Part shown: one piece after another, positions 51,528 to 60,090 of the stretch
How positions within the stretch are numbered: position 1 is the first letter of the stretch
How the letters are laid out: each line of letters begins with the position of its first letter
Origin: Haloplanus salinarum
GTDB taxonomy: Archaea > Halobacteriota > Halobacteria > Halobacteriales > Haloferacaceae
Length of the DNA stretch: 64,000 nucleotides
NCBI RefSeq assembly: GCF_024498175.1
Contig: NZ_CP101823.1
Location: forward strand, 1,240,001 to 1,304,000
Direction: 5' to 3'
Notes under the pieces: generated by a model
The model's input: only the letters and a program-made list of their open reading frames with translations
The model's database searches: none
What the model was told of the DNA's origin: nothing
Program-made: the position numbers and the translations under genes

Positions 51528-52034
51528 TCAGTCGTCGGAGTGGACGGTCTGCAACCCTTCGAGTGCGTCCTTGACCGCTGAAAAGTCCGGTTGCACGGTG
51601 GGATCGTCGGTGCTCCACGCGTACCGAATCGTCCCGTCGGTGTCGACGACGAAGGCCGAACGCTTCGCTATCCGTTTGTGGCCGTTGAACTCCTCGTAGA
51701 ACACGTCGTAGGATTCGGCGACGCTCCCGTCGCTATCCGAGAGGAGGGCGAAGGTCAGTTCTTCGGTCTCCGCGAACGCTCGATGGCTGAACGAGCGATC
51801 CGTGGAGATACCGAACACCGTCACTCGGTCGTCGAGGTCGAACCACAGCAGATCGTGGAGCGAGCACATGTGTTCGGTACATTCGGGGTGGAAATCGAAG
51901 AGGTAGAAGTTGATGATCACCGGCCCTCGCTGGAGCGCGTCGGCAAGCGAGTACTCCGACATCTCGCTCGCGTCTCCGTCCATCGCAGTTCCGGGCAACG
52001 TGAACTCCGGTGCAGCGGTGCCTTCGGGGAGCAT
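51528..52034 (-). CDS. Peroxiredoxin (AhpC/TSA-like)
   Basis: 168 residues from ATG 52034 (MLPEGTAAPEFTLPGTAMDG). The thioredoxin-fold peroxiredoxin pattern is VIINFYLFDFHPECTEHMCS (about 40-60), with two cysteines four residues apart; the usual PxxxT/SxxC block is partly altered (FHPECTEHMC), so assignment of the peroxidatic Cys is uncertain. SDRSFSHRAFAETEELTFAL and GSVAESYDVFYEE follow as in this family. Reduces peroxides. It starts 5 bp after the halocyanin fusion stop, so the two are one operon. Confidence 0.78.
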   Translation of the reverse strand: MLPEGTAAPEFTLPGTAMDGDASEMSEYSLADALQRGPVIINFYLFDFHPECTEHMCSLHDLLWFDLDDRVTVFGISTDRSFSHRAFAETEELTFALLSDSDGSVAESYDVFYEEFNGHKRIAKRSAFVVDTDGTIRYAWSTDDPTVQPDFSAVKDALEGLQTVHSDD

Positions 52035-52039
52035 CGCGA

Positions 52040-54193
52040 TCAGGCCCCCTCGGGCGGCTGGTCGCTCCGGCCGGGCACGCCGCGGCCCTGGAAGAAGTCG
52101 CCGGCCCAGTTGCCGATCCAGATGTCCTGATTCGCGGTGTACAGCGCCCACGCCGTGGTGAACGTGTCGTCGACGACCGTCCACTCGTCGGCGCCAGTGT
52201 CGTACTCGACGGCGTCGTTGTACACGGCGGCCTGTCCGTACTCGCCGCCGGCGGCCGGCGGGAGCGGGAGCGTGAACTCGGCACCCTCGTCGCGGCTGTT
52301 CGGGCGTTCGGCCCGTTGCAGTCGCCCGCGGTTGAACGTCCCGTTGAAGTAGCGGGCGTACACCGCCTGCACGTCGAGATCGAGGAGTGCGTCGGCGGCG
52401 TTGAGACCGCCGGTCACGTCGCCCGCGTCACGCGACGTGATTCGGTAGGTGGAGGCGTCGGGACTGGTGGCGAAGGTGCCCGCGTCCTCGTCCCAGAGTT
52501 CGTCGAGCAGGTAGCCGAGAACGCTCTCCGCGGTGTCGCGGTGATCGACGCCGTCGATCTGGGAAGCCCAGAGGAGCCCCTGTCCGACCGCGCCCTGCGT
52601 CGCCGCTCCGTTGGCCGCGCCGTCGGCCACGTATCCGTTGCCCTCGAGGTGGGCGTCGACCTCAGCCGCCAGATCGTCGGCGTAGCTCGCGGCGGCAGCA
52701 CGCAGGTCGTCGCCTCCTGCGTGGGTTCCGTACCAGCCGACGGCCCCGAGCATCTGGCCGAGATCCCGCGTCGATCCCATCTCGACGACATCCGAGGGAT
52801 CGAAGAGGTTCATCGTCGTCTGCGCCATCCCGTCGGTCAGTTGCTGGATCTTCCCGTTCGGAATCAGCGGTTCCGGGTTCACGTAGCCGAACCACCCGTT
52901 CCCCGCGAGGCTCGTGAGATCCGACAGGAACCAGAGCATCGCCGAATGATGGTTGGGCCGGGACGTCTCGTCGACGACCGTGCCGTCACTCGGTCGGAAC
53001 TCGGAGACGAGTTCGAGTGAGTCGCCTTTCGTGAGCGCTCCGTTGCCGTCCGGGCCGCCGGCGATGAGTGTCGCGTTCGTCCCGATCTGGGCGAGGGTGG
53101 TGAGCATCTGCGCGCGGAACTTCGCCGCAATTCCCGGTGGAAGCGTCTCGAAGTGTTTCTGGAAGTTCTTCGCCCACGTCACACCCTTGAGGTGCGTCCA
53201 CGCGACGGAGGAAGGACTCACGACCTTCGAGGACTTCGACATGTCCCACGTCAGCGTCGCGGCGTCGGGTCGCCCATCGCCGGAATCGAAGACGGGCTGT
53301 TGGGTGAAGTGGGGGTCGCCCTCCGTGAACGCGGCCATGTTCAGGTTGGGATTCTTGATCGGCGGCTTGTCGACGTCCGCATGCTGGAGCATCCCCGGCA
53401 CTCGCTGGTCGAACGCCTGCTGTTGCTCCTCGTTGTGCGGGAACTGGACGCCGTTGCCGCTCATGGCGATGTTGGTACTCATGTTGTACAGGGAGTACCA
53501 GTAGGAGTCCCAGGTGGCGTCCTGCCACGCGTACGCGTTCGCCCCCCCACCCTCGCTGGTGACGATGCCCGCCACGTCGAGGAGTCGGGTGAGCGACTGG
53601 GCGGCGGCGCTCAGTTCGATGTCGTCGACGGCCGTCGTTCCCGGCCCACCCTGTGGCTGACCGACGACGACGAGACCGACCATCCCGAGTCCCTCGTGCG
53701 GGCGACAGAAGTAGTTGTAGACGCCCGGTGTGTCGAAGGTGTGTTCGAAAGATTCTCCTGCGGAAAGAATCCCGGAATCGAAGGAAGTCGCCCCCTCTGG
53801 AATCCGGAGTGACCGGTCGAAGTCGGGGTGATACGCCGTGATCGAGTGCGATCCCTCGGCGATGTTCCACGTCACGGTCGCGCCCTGTTCGACCCAGACG
53901 ACGGCCGGCGTGTTCACGTGCTGGCCGGCGCCCTGGTCGGACGAAAGCATCGTCGCCTCCACCGTCGCCGACGACTGGAGGTCGTCGGGTCCCCCGAGTT
54001 GATCCGCACCAAGGGGGTTGGTCCCGGACGCTTCCGTCGCCGTGGCCGTCGACGTTGCGGTCGACGTGGGAGTCGTCGTCGCCGTCGAGGTGGCATCTGA
54101 GCCTTGCTGACTGTTACAACCCGCTAGTGCGCCGATCGCTGCGGCCCCACCGAGACGGAGGAGCGTGCGTCGGTCGATGTCGTTGATTAGCAT
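52040..54193 (-). CDS. Halocyanin-like copper domain fused to a large exported domain
   Basis: 717 residues. Tat lipoprotein signal RRTLLRLGGAAAIGALAGC, a Thr/Ser-rich linker (30-60), then a blue copper domain at about 75-180 with ligands in GSHSITAYHPDF and YFCRPHEGLGM (His, Cys, His, Met as in halocyanins). The remaining ~530 residues are unusual: YAWQDATWDSYWYSLYNMS, LLWASQIDGVDHRDTAESVL and GYLLDELWDEDAGTFATSPD suggest an alpha/alpha-toroid-like fold. No family recognised. It faces outside the cell and may pass electrons from its copper site to an attached enzyme domain. Same operon as the peroxiredoxin. Confidence 0.72.
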   Translation of the reverse strand: MLINDIDRRTLLRLGGAAAIGALAGCNSQQGSDATSTATTTPTSTATSTATATEASGTNPLGADQLGGPDDLQSSATVEATMLSSDQGAGQHVNTPAVVWVEQGATVTWNIAEGSHSITAYHPDFDRSLRIPEGATSFDSGILSAGESFEHTFDTPGVYNYFCRPHEGLGMVGLVVVGQPQGGPGTTAVDDIELSAAAQSLTRLLDVAGIVTSEGGGANAYAWQDATWDSYWYSLYNMSTNIAMSGNGVQFPHNEEQQQAFDQRVPGMLQHADVDKPPIKNPNLNMAAFTEGDPHFTQQPVFDSGDGRPDAATLTWDMSKSSKVVSPSSVAWTHLKGVTWAKNFQKHFETLPPGIAAKFRAQMLTTLAQIGTNATLIAGGPDGNGALTKGDSLELVSEFRPSDGTVVDETSRPNHHSAMLWFLSDLTSLAGNGWFGYVNPEPLIPNGKIQQLTDGMAQTTMNLFDPSDVVEMGSTRDLGQMLGAVGWYGTHAGGDDLRAAAASYADDLAAEVDAHLEGNGYVADGAANGAATQGAVGQGLLWASQIDGVDHRDTAESVLGYLLDELWDEDAGTFATSPDASTYRITSRDAGDVTGGLNAADALLDLDVQAVYARYFNGTFNRGRLQRAERPNSRDEGAEFTLPLPPAAGGEYGQAAVYNDAVEYDTGADEWTVVDDTFTTAWALYTANQDIWIGNWAGDFFQGRGVPGRSDQPPEGA

Positions 54194-54371
54194 AACTATT
54201 CGAAACTTAGTTTCTTCTCGTAATGAATCTCGGACAACCGCGGGCTCAGCAAGTAACGCACGTGTAACCCGGTGAGTGGCCGATCACCGTGGATGGTAAG
54301 AATGCGGAAAGAAACGACCGACTGTGTCGGGCATGACTCGACTATCCCTGTCTGTGTAGCTCCGGAGATTC

Positions 54372-54761
54372 CTATGCGACCGACGACTCGTCGTCGGGTT
54401 CCGTGAGATGTTCGAGGCCCCAGTCGCGCATCGCGAAGATCACCGGCTCGAGAGAGCGACCGTGATCCGTGAGCGAGTACTGCACCCGTACGGGTTTTTC
54501 GCTGATGATCTCGCGGTCGACGAGTTGCTTCTCTTCGAGGTCGTCGAGGCTACTCGAAAGCACTTTGCTCGAAATGCCGTCGACGTCGGCTTTGAGTTCG
54601 TTGAACCCGCTGGGGCCGTGTTCGAGCAGTCGGTGAACGATCACTGGGTGCCATTTCTTGCAGATGAGAGACGCCGTCGTCGTGACTGGACACCAGTCCT
54701 CGCCGGCACACCACACCTCGAGTTGTTTGGCAGCAGCCCCTTCTTTTGTCTCGTTGCTCAT
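54372..54761 (-). CDS. HxlR-family regulator, first copy
   Basis: 129 residues from ATG 54761 (MSNETKEGAAAKQLEVWCAG). The winged helix has KKWHPVIVHRLLEHGPSGFN, ISSKVLSSSLDDLEEKQLVD and RVQYSLTDHGRSLEPV as in HxlR/YodB. Cysteines in WCAGEDWCPVTTTASLICKK (about 16-37) may sense thiol stress; YodB-type members respond to quinones or diamide through Cys. It sits between the halocyanin fusion and the Tat-secreted protein, so it likely controls one or both. Confidence 0.83.
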   Translation of the reverse strand: MSNETKEGAAAKQLEVWCAGEDWCPVTTTASLICKKWHPVIVHRLLEHGPSGFNELKADVDGISSKVLSSSLDDLEEKQLVDREIISEKPVRVQYSLTDHGRSLEPVIFAMRDWGLEHLTEPDDESSVA

Positions 54762-54919
54762 GTCCACCTCGTACGGGCGGGGATAATATAATAGTTACCT
54801 GTAGAAATCAGGTAACGTGCCGTGATTTGATTCCGAGATGGCTGAGCAGGCAACGGATCAGCCGATACTAGCTGGATTGGTGATCCTCGCTGGGACAAAA
54901 AATGGGGGACAGGGTTCGA

Positions 54920-55765
54920 CTACAGCGACGGGGGGAACGTGAGCACGTTGCGGATACCACCGCTCTGCGCACCGGTGGTCCCGCGAACCTGTCCTTCACC
55001 CCACTCGTCGTGGAACAGGTCACAGTTGAACGCGACCGGCATGTCCAGTGCCAGGATGGGGTGTTCGGATTCGTACTGGATCACGATGGGGTCCTCGTTG
55101 TCTCCCATCTTGATGTTGTAGTGGCCGTAGGCTAGCGTGCCGCCGGCTCCGATATCGAAGCCGTCGCTCCCGCCGTAACTCCCGCCCAGCGTCGTCTCTT
55201 CGGTGATCGAAACGATCCAGCCACCGTCTCTGACTTTCCCGGCCAGCATCTCGTCGCGATTGGTCGCCCCGTCGTCGTGATTGTTCGGCATCGCTCGCCC
55301 CGACACCACGTACGCGTTGTAACCTACGTCGGGATCCTGGTAGAACGGATTCAGCACGGCCGAACCGTCGGTACTCTCCTCCGGTTCGAACAGGCCCACG
55401 TCTCCCTCGAACGTCAGTCCGAAGCGCTCCTCGTAGAACGCCTCTGCTGCTCGCCGATCCGCGTCGATGGCTTCCTCGTCTCGCCCCATGATCTCGCGCT
55501 GGAAGCGCTCCGCGTTCTCGACGACGCTCCAGTCGCCCTCGACGAGTGGTTCGGCGAGATAGACCAACACGTGGTCGAATCCGCCGAGATTCGGTGGAGT
55601 CAGCGTCTTCGCACCGCCGTAGTTCCCGATCCGTCCGGGATTGTTACTGTCGCCGCCGCCGGCAGCATCGGCCCGATCGGCGCTCACGGTTCCGCTCGTG
55701 CCGAGTCCGAGCGCACCCGCGATACCGACCGTTCCGATGGCCTTGAGTGTGTTGCGTCGATCCAT
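54920..55765 (-). CDS. Tat-exported protein of unknown function
   Basis: 281 residues from ATG 55765 (MDRRNTLKAIGTVGIAGALG). The N-terminus is a Tat-type signal (DRRNTLKAIG followed by a hydrophobic run to LGTSGTVSADRA), not a lipobox. The mature domain reads LGGFDHVLVYLAEPLVEGDW, GSAVLNPFYQDPDVGYNAYV and HYNIKMGDNEDPIVIQYESE; no catalytic motif is recognised. It lies between two HxlR regulator genes on the same strand. It is exported folded and probably released or cell-surface bound. Confidence 0.6.
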   Translation of the reverse strand: MDRRNTLKAIGTVGIAGALGLGTSGTVSADRADAAGGGDSNNPGRIGNYGGAKTLTPPNLGGFDHVLVYLAEPLVEGDWSVVENAERFQREIMGRDEEAIDADRRAAEAFYEERFGLTFEGDVGLFEPEESTDGSAVLNPFYQDPDVGYNAYVVSGRAMPNNHDDGATNRDEMLAGKVRDGGWIVSITEETTLGGSYGGSDGFDIGAGGTLAYGHYNIKMGDNEDPIVIQYESEHPILALDMPVAFNCDLFHDEWGEGQVRGTTGAQSGGIRNVLTFPPSL

Positions 55766-55918
55766 TGGTTGCTCCGCGTGGCCCGACTCTGCACGTATTG
55801 GGCCACAATACCACGTCACACACCACTATTATATTTCATCTGTATCACATTTGTAAGGTAGTAACCGATTCGTCACTCGATCACCATTTGGTTGATACGT
55901 TACCCGACCTCACCGCAT

Positions 55919-56287
55919 CTACTCTCTCACGACGTGTTCGACGCCCCACTCGTGGATGCGGTCGACGATGGGGGCGAAGTCACGACCGCGGTCCGTCACC
56001 GCGTACTCGACGCGCACCGGCTTTTTGCTCACGATGTGGCGTTCGACGAGTTCGTGTTCCGTCTCGAGTCGATCGAGGCTGTCCGACAGGACCTTCGACG
56101 ATATGTGATCGATCTCTCCTTTCAGTTCGCCGAATCCCATTGCTCCCTCCGTCAGCAGCTGGTAGAGGATGACCAAGTGCCACTTGCGTCCAAGCAGGTT
56201 TGCCATGGAAATGAGCGTCTCCTGTGACTGGCTCGGTGTAACGACCGATGTCGATTTCGTCTCACTCGATTCCGAGTGTGTACTCAT
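55919..56287 (-). CDS. HxlR-family regulator, second copy
   Basis: 122 residues. Winged helix with LLGRKWHLVILYQLLTEGAM, ISSKVLSDSLDRLETEHELV and RVEYAVTDRGRDFAPIVDR. Unlike the first copy it has no cysteine, so it cannot use a thiol sensor. Its 3' neighbour on the same strand is the Tat-exported protein 150 bp away. Confidence 0.82.
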   Translation of the reverse strand: MSTHSESSETKSTSVVTPSQSQETLISMANLLGRKWHLVILYQLLTEGAMGFGELKGEIDHISSKVLSDSLDRLETEHELVERHIVSKKPVRVEYAVTDRGRDFAPIVDRIHEWGVEHVVRE

Positions 56288-56564
56288 GAGTGTCTGTGAG
56301 GACCCGTTATCGGTGGTCGGGGTTCGGCCGGTGAATCTGACGAGTTATACACGAACTGTCGTACACGGCTGTACAACTCGACCGGGAACTCCTTACTATT
56401 CTGTGAGTGTGAAGATAGACGTCCAACACGAGTAACCTATTTATGTTGGTAGCGTGCGTCGGGAGAAATCGAGGGAAGGCACGACGGACGGCCCGGCGTT
56501 AGAGGGTGCCTCTGCGGTCGGACGTTTCGAGTCGTGGCCGTCGCCCGCCGGACGTTCGACCTGA

Positions 56565-57401
56565 TTAGCGCAGGAAGTCGGCCAGTTCGTCGCGGTAGGC
56601 GTCCGGCCGATCTTCCATCACCCAGTGGTTTGCGTCGTCCAGCCCGATCAGTTCGGCCGCCTGGATATCCGCTTGCAAGCGCTCGGCCCACTCGATGGAC
56701 TGGAACTGATCGTCCGCCCCCCACAGGAGGAGCGTCCGGGCCTCGATCGTCGCCGGATCGATCTCGGTCGTGTGATTCGTGTTCGTCGAGATCGCGTTTC
56801 GAACGAGAGAGGTTACACCTTCTTCGGAGTTCCACGGCGTGGTCATCCCGTCGAGGAACGCGTCGCTGTGCTCTGACCCGGAGAGCGTATCTCGAAAGAG
56901 GTCGTCGAGCATCGCCTGCAACTCCTCCACACCGGTTTCTCGTGCCGTCTCGGGAAGTCCCAAGTCGGTGATCAACTGGATCGGCCAGGAGTCGTACGCG
57001 ATGGAGTTCGACAGGACAAGCTCGTCGACAGCATCCCGATGGTGGGCCGCGTATCGAAGGAACACCCCGCCACCGAGGTCGTGACCGACCAGCGAGGGGG
57101 TTTCGACATCCAGCGCCGACAGCAGTCCCGTTATCATCTCCTCCTGTGCGCGGATCGATCTATCGAACCCATCGAACATCGACGAGTTGCCGTATCCGAT
57201 CATGTCCGGCACGATGACGCGGCGTTCCGCCGCGATCGGTCCGATCACGTCCCGCCACAGGTAGGAGTTCGTCGGAATCCCGTGGAGAAAGACGACGGGA
57301 TCGCCCGATCCCTCGTCGTAGTAGGCGACGTCGAGTTCGTGTCCGTCGACCGTGACGGTCGCCGTCTCCTGCGCTGCAGTCCACCCCGCGTAGCTTGGCA
57401 T
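56565..57401 (-). CDS. Haloalkane dehalogenase/epoxide hydrolase-like alpha/beta hydrolase, second copy
   Basis: 278 residues. VVFLHGIPTNSYLWRDVIGP is the haloalkane dehalogenase loop with Ile for the halide-binding Asn. LVGHDLGGGVFLRYAAHHR carries the nucleophile Asp, followed by Leu instead of Trp. LLLWGADDQFQSIEWA holds a likely catalytic acid and DDANHWVMEDRP the His. Both halide-stabilising residues are missing, so it should be an epoxide, ester or lactone hydrolase rather than a dehalogenase. The region 56288-56564 between it and the HxlR gene has nothing recognised. Confidence 0.78.
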   Translation of the reverse strand: MPSYAGWTAAQETATVTVDGHELDVAYYDEGSGDPVVFLHGIPTNSYLWRDVIGPIAAERRVIVPDMIGYGNSSMFDGFDRSIRAQEEMITGLLSALDVETPSLVGHDLGGGVFLRYAAHHRDAVDELVLSNSIAYDSWPIQLITDLGLPETARETGVEELQAMLDDLFRDTLSGSEHSDAFLDGMTTPWNSEEGVTSLVRNAISTNTNHTTEIDPATIEARTLLLWGADDQFQSIEWAERLQADIQAAELIGLDDANHWVMEDRPDAYRDELADFLR

Positions 57402-57510
57402 CCTGAATCACCCGTCGATACATTCGGGTTCAGCTGACAAACGCTTCTTGCCTATAGGGATAGGTATCCGGACGCCGTTCGTTCTGTCGCGACCGGTCTC
57501 GACGTTCCGA

Positions 57511-58215
57511 TCATCCGTCGTCGACCGCGGCGTCGAAGAGAGCCGTAAACACCTTGGATTGAGCCGCCCGGAGGTGCTGGCTGAACGTCGGCTGAGCGAT
57601 TCCCAACGCGTCGGCACACTCTTGCGCCGCACTTTCGCGCGGCCACGCGAAGTAGCCGCTCAGATACGCCGTTCGAAGTACTTCGTACTGTTTCTCGGTA
57701 AGTCGGTCTGCGAGGATGGTGTGGACGCCCGATTTCGTTCGAACGGGTGGAGACTGGTCACGTTCTCTCTTGGCGAGAAACTCCGAGTCCGGATGGCGTG
57801 TCCGAAACGTCTCGACGACGGTTCGAACGGCGACGTGAGCTGGAACAGTTGCGACGACACGGCCGACGCCGCCCGCGGCCGAAACGTCACGAGTGATCGC
57901 TCCGGTATCGGCGAGCGTCGCGGTGACACACGGCCCAGAGACGACGAACTGGAAGAGATTGCCGTCGGGACCGTTCCTGACGAGACGAGCCTCTGCGATT
58001 GCGGATTCGCTCGCAGCCATGTCGAGGACGTCCTCCGGAGGCGTTTCACGGACGCTGAAGTATTGAAGCAGATCCCCATCCGCGCGATGGATCAACTCCT
58101 CGAGTCGGATGAGACAGTCGGTTTCGGCCGAGAGACGAACGAAAAAACAGTTTCTGTCCCGCACCTCCAATTCGATCTCCGTTATTGGAGTCTCGACGGG
58201 TTCCTGAACGGTCAT
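57511..58215 (-). CDS. Bat-type HTH_10 transcriptional regulator, second
   Basis: 234 residues. The C-terminal 60 residues are an HTH_10 domain: LTEKQYEVLRTAYLSGYFAW, then AQECADALGIAQPTFSQHLR (recognition helix) and AAQSKVFTALF. The first ~160 residues form the alpha/beta sensor domain usual for this family (VRDRNCFFVRLSAETDCLIR, LLQYFSVRETPPEDVLDM). It is encoded just upstream of the second hydrolase on the same strand (110 bp) and may regulate it. Confidence 0.83.
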   Translation of the reverse strand: MTVQEPVETPITEIELEVRDRNCFFVRLSAETDCLIRLEELIHRADGDLLQYFSVRETPPEDVLDMAASESAIAEARLVRNGPDGNLFQFVVSGPCVTATLADTGAITRDVSAAGGVGRVVATVPAHVAVRTVVETFRTRHPDSEFLAKRERDQSPPVRTKSGVHTILADRLTEKQYEVLRTAYLSGYFAWPRESAAQECADALGIAQPTFSQHLRAAQSKVFTALFDAAVDDG

Positions 58216-58508
58216 AGCCGGCCTTCAATGACCGCGTTGATAGGCATTCGTCTGTCGTGTGTCTGTTTCGAACACTCGTTCGCCGCCCATACGGAACCGA
58301 CGGGAACGGATGGAACCGTCGTGGCTCCCCTTGTGCACTGCACCACCGAACGACGTAGCCAAAACGGGATCGGTACACGTAGGCCGTCACTTCGGTGACA
58401 GTGTTCTCCTCGTCGGACGGGGACTTTTCTACCGCGGATCCTGATGGGATTGGCTCGAAACTCGTGTCCGCGGATGAGAACTATAGGATGAAACTGCTGC
58501 TCTCAGAA
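58216..58508. other. Upstream region of the Bat-type regulator, nothing recognised
   Basis: About 290 bp with no open frame of protein character and no recognisable RNA. It ends at repeat copy B. Confidence 0.4.
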
Positions 58509-58790
58509 CGCCGATTTCCCTCGTGTCAGGGCCAGCAAGGGACTTCGTTCACCGCGTGAACGAGCGCCTGCAGCGCCCATCGCCGATTTTTCGGTCGTAA
58601 TCGCACGACTACGATGGGGTGATCGTCGATATCACCCTCTCGGAGTGCAATGTCATTAATTTCGTTCGGTCACCGAACGGTTCCGACCGACGGAGGTTTC
58701 GTCCTCTGGTTCGCCGTCTCTACGGCGTGGCGCATGGCTGCTAATCATTGGGTCGTTGACCATCACTCGGTCACGAGCAACTGGGTCCCA
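58509..58790 (+). repeat. PIN-associated repeat, copy B
   Basis: 282 bp, directly repeated as copy C at 60091-60370 with the right-hand 75 bp nearly identical (GCGCATGGCTGCTAATCATT to CTGGGTCCCA). It carries two palindromes, CGTTCAC-CGC-GTGAACG (58546-58562) and CGTTCGG-TCA-CCGAACG (58663-58679). It starts the PIN module on its 3' side (90 bp to the toxin stop). Confidence 0.82.
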
Positions 58791-58880
58791 ACAAAATCGG
58801 GCGGTGCTGGTCACGGGAACGCGACACTACATAATTAATGGAAACGAGTATAGAACACGCTCGGTCGTCCTGCCCTCGAA

Positions 58881-59426
58881 TCAGTCGAACTCGGGGACGA
58901 AATCCTCTGCGAGTTCGGCAGCGAGTTCACTACCGGTGAGCCAGGTGATTTGCTCGTCGTCGAATCCGTAGTTCGGAAGTAGCGATTCGGCTGCTTCGCC
59001 GAGTGGGATATCGTTCGTGACGACGAGAACTCGATCGCCAGCCCCATCAAGCAGGGTTTCGAGCGCCAGTCCCACGATTTCCGTATCCGCTTTCTCGACG
59101 ATGTCCTCCGGGCGATCGCTGGAGTTCGAAATGAAGCTCCGTGCCCGATCCATCACCGTCGAGACGTCCGAGTCCGAATAGGCCGGACTTTCGGTAACCT
59201 TCATCCACCCCTCCTGTACTGCCTCGTCGACAGGAGACCGATCAGGAGAATACGCGTCGAGTGCGGTATCACCAGTCACCTCGGCATATACTTGTGGTGA
59301 GATCCGGAAGATCGCATCACGCTGACGGGCCTCGCGGGCGAGTGCTTGGAACCGCGTACCGTCACGTCGACCGCAACTGATGAGAACCGACGAATCGACG
59401 AAGATGACCTCTCCGTCGCGTTCCAT
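58881..59426 (-). CDS. PIN-domain protein, second toxin-like gene
   Basis: 181 residues. VIFVDSSVLISCGRRDGTRF has the first acid (D11), RISPQVYAEVTGDTALDAY a second, EKADTEIVGLALETLLDGA the third and VVTNDIPLGEAAESLL the last; the layout is PIN, though larger than usual VapC. Its start is 6 bp after the stop of the winged-helix gene, so they form one operon in which the HTH protein is the probable antitoxin or repressor. The module lies between direct repeats B and C. Confidence 0.75.
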   Translation of the reverse strand: MERDGEVIFVDSSVLISCGRRDGTRFQALAREARQRDAIFRISPQVYAEVTGDTALDAYSPDRSPVDEAVQEGWMKVTESPAYSDSDVSTVMDRARSFISNSSDRPEDIVEKADTEIVGLALETLLDGAGDRVLVVTNDIPLGEAAESLLPNYGFDDEQITWLTGSELAAELAEDFVPEFD

Positions 59427-59432
59427 ACCGGA

Positions 59433-59948
59433 TCAGTCCTCGACGACGGGGCGGAGTGCATCCAGAATGACGCCTGCTTCCAAGGGAGAGAGTTCCTGTT
59501 CACGAGCCATAATCCGGTGTGTGACGGACCCGTCGGCGTATTCACGAGCGTAGTCGAGTGCGACGGCGAGCCCGTCGAGCCCGTGGCGGTCGATGTACGT
59601 ATCGACGTCGTCATCCCGCATTCGACGGGCGATCGCCTCGACTAGCTCCGGCGTGATTCGTCGTTCGGCATCGCCCGCGACCAGTTGGAGATCGATCTCG
59701 TGAGCGGTATATTCCGCCGGCCGTCCGTCATTCGACTGTTCGACGAAGCCCGCGGCTTCGAGGTCGCCGACGTATTCGTAGACCGTTCGCTGTGGGAGAT
59801 CGAGCGTCCCGACGACATCCTGGATCGTCGTCGCCGGATGATGGTCGATATAGGTGTAGATCCACGCTTTTCGGGGATTTCCGAGGAGCGCGAACACCTC
59901 GCCACCAGTATCGAGTGGGGTATCCCAGTTTGCTTCTCTCGTCGCCAT
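59433..59948 (-). CDS. Winged-helix partner of the PIN protein
   Basis: 171 residues from ATG 59948 (MATREANWDTPLDTGGEVFA). Winged helix: LGNPRKAWIYTYIDHHPATT, IQDVVGTLDLPQRTVYEYVG (recognition helix RTVYEYVGDLEAAGFV), then a wing and an acidic helical C-terminal part MRDDDVDTYIDRHGLDGLAV that could bind the toxin. It is placed like an antitoxin gene. The repeat copy C begins 143 bp upstream. Not similar to the ribbon-helix-helix antitoxin of the first module. Confidence 0.72.
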   Translation of the reverse strand: MATREANWDTPLDTGGEVFALLGNPRKAWIYTYIDHHPATTIQDVVGTLDLPQRTVYEYVGDLEAAGFVEQSNDGRPAEYTAHEIDLQLVAGDAERRITPELVEAIARRMRDDDVDTYIDRHGLDGLAVALDYAREYADGSVTHRIMAREQELSPLEAGVILDALRPVVED

Positions 59949-60090
59949 CAGTAGTAGCAAATTGCACGCAAATTGCAATAAGTCTTGTTGAGATGGAGTC
60001 GTCACTGACATCAGGTTTCTACGAGCGCGTGGAGGGCTATCGTACGACTGTGACATCTTCCCGGCAGTGATTTTCAGTGTTCAGCGCTCT

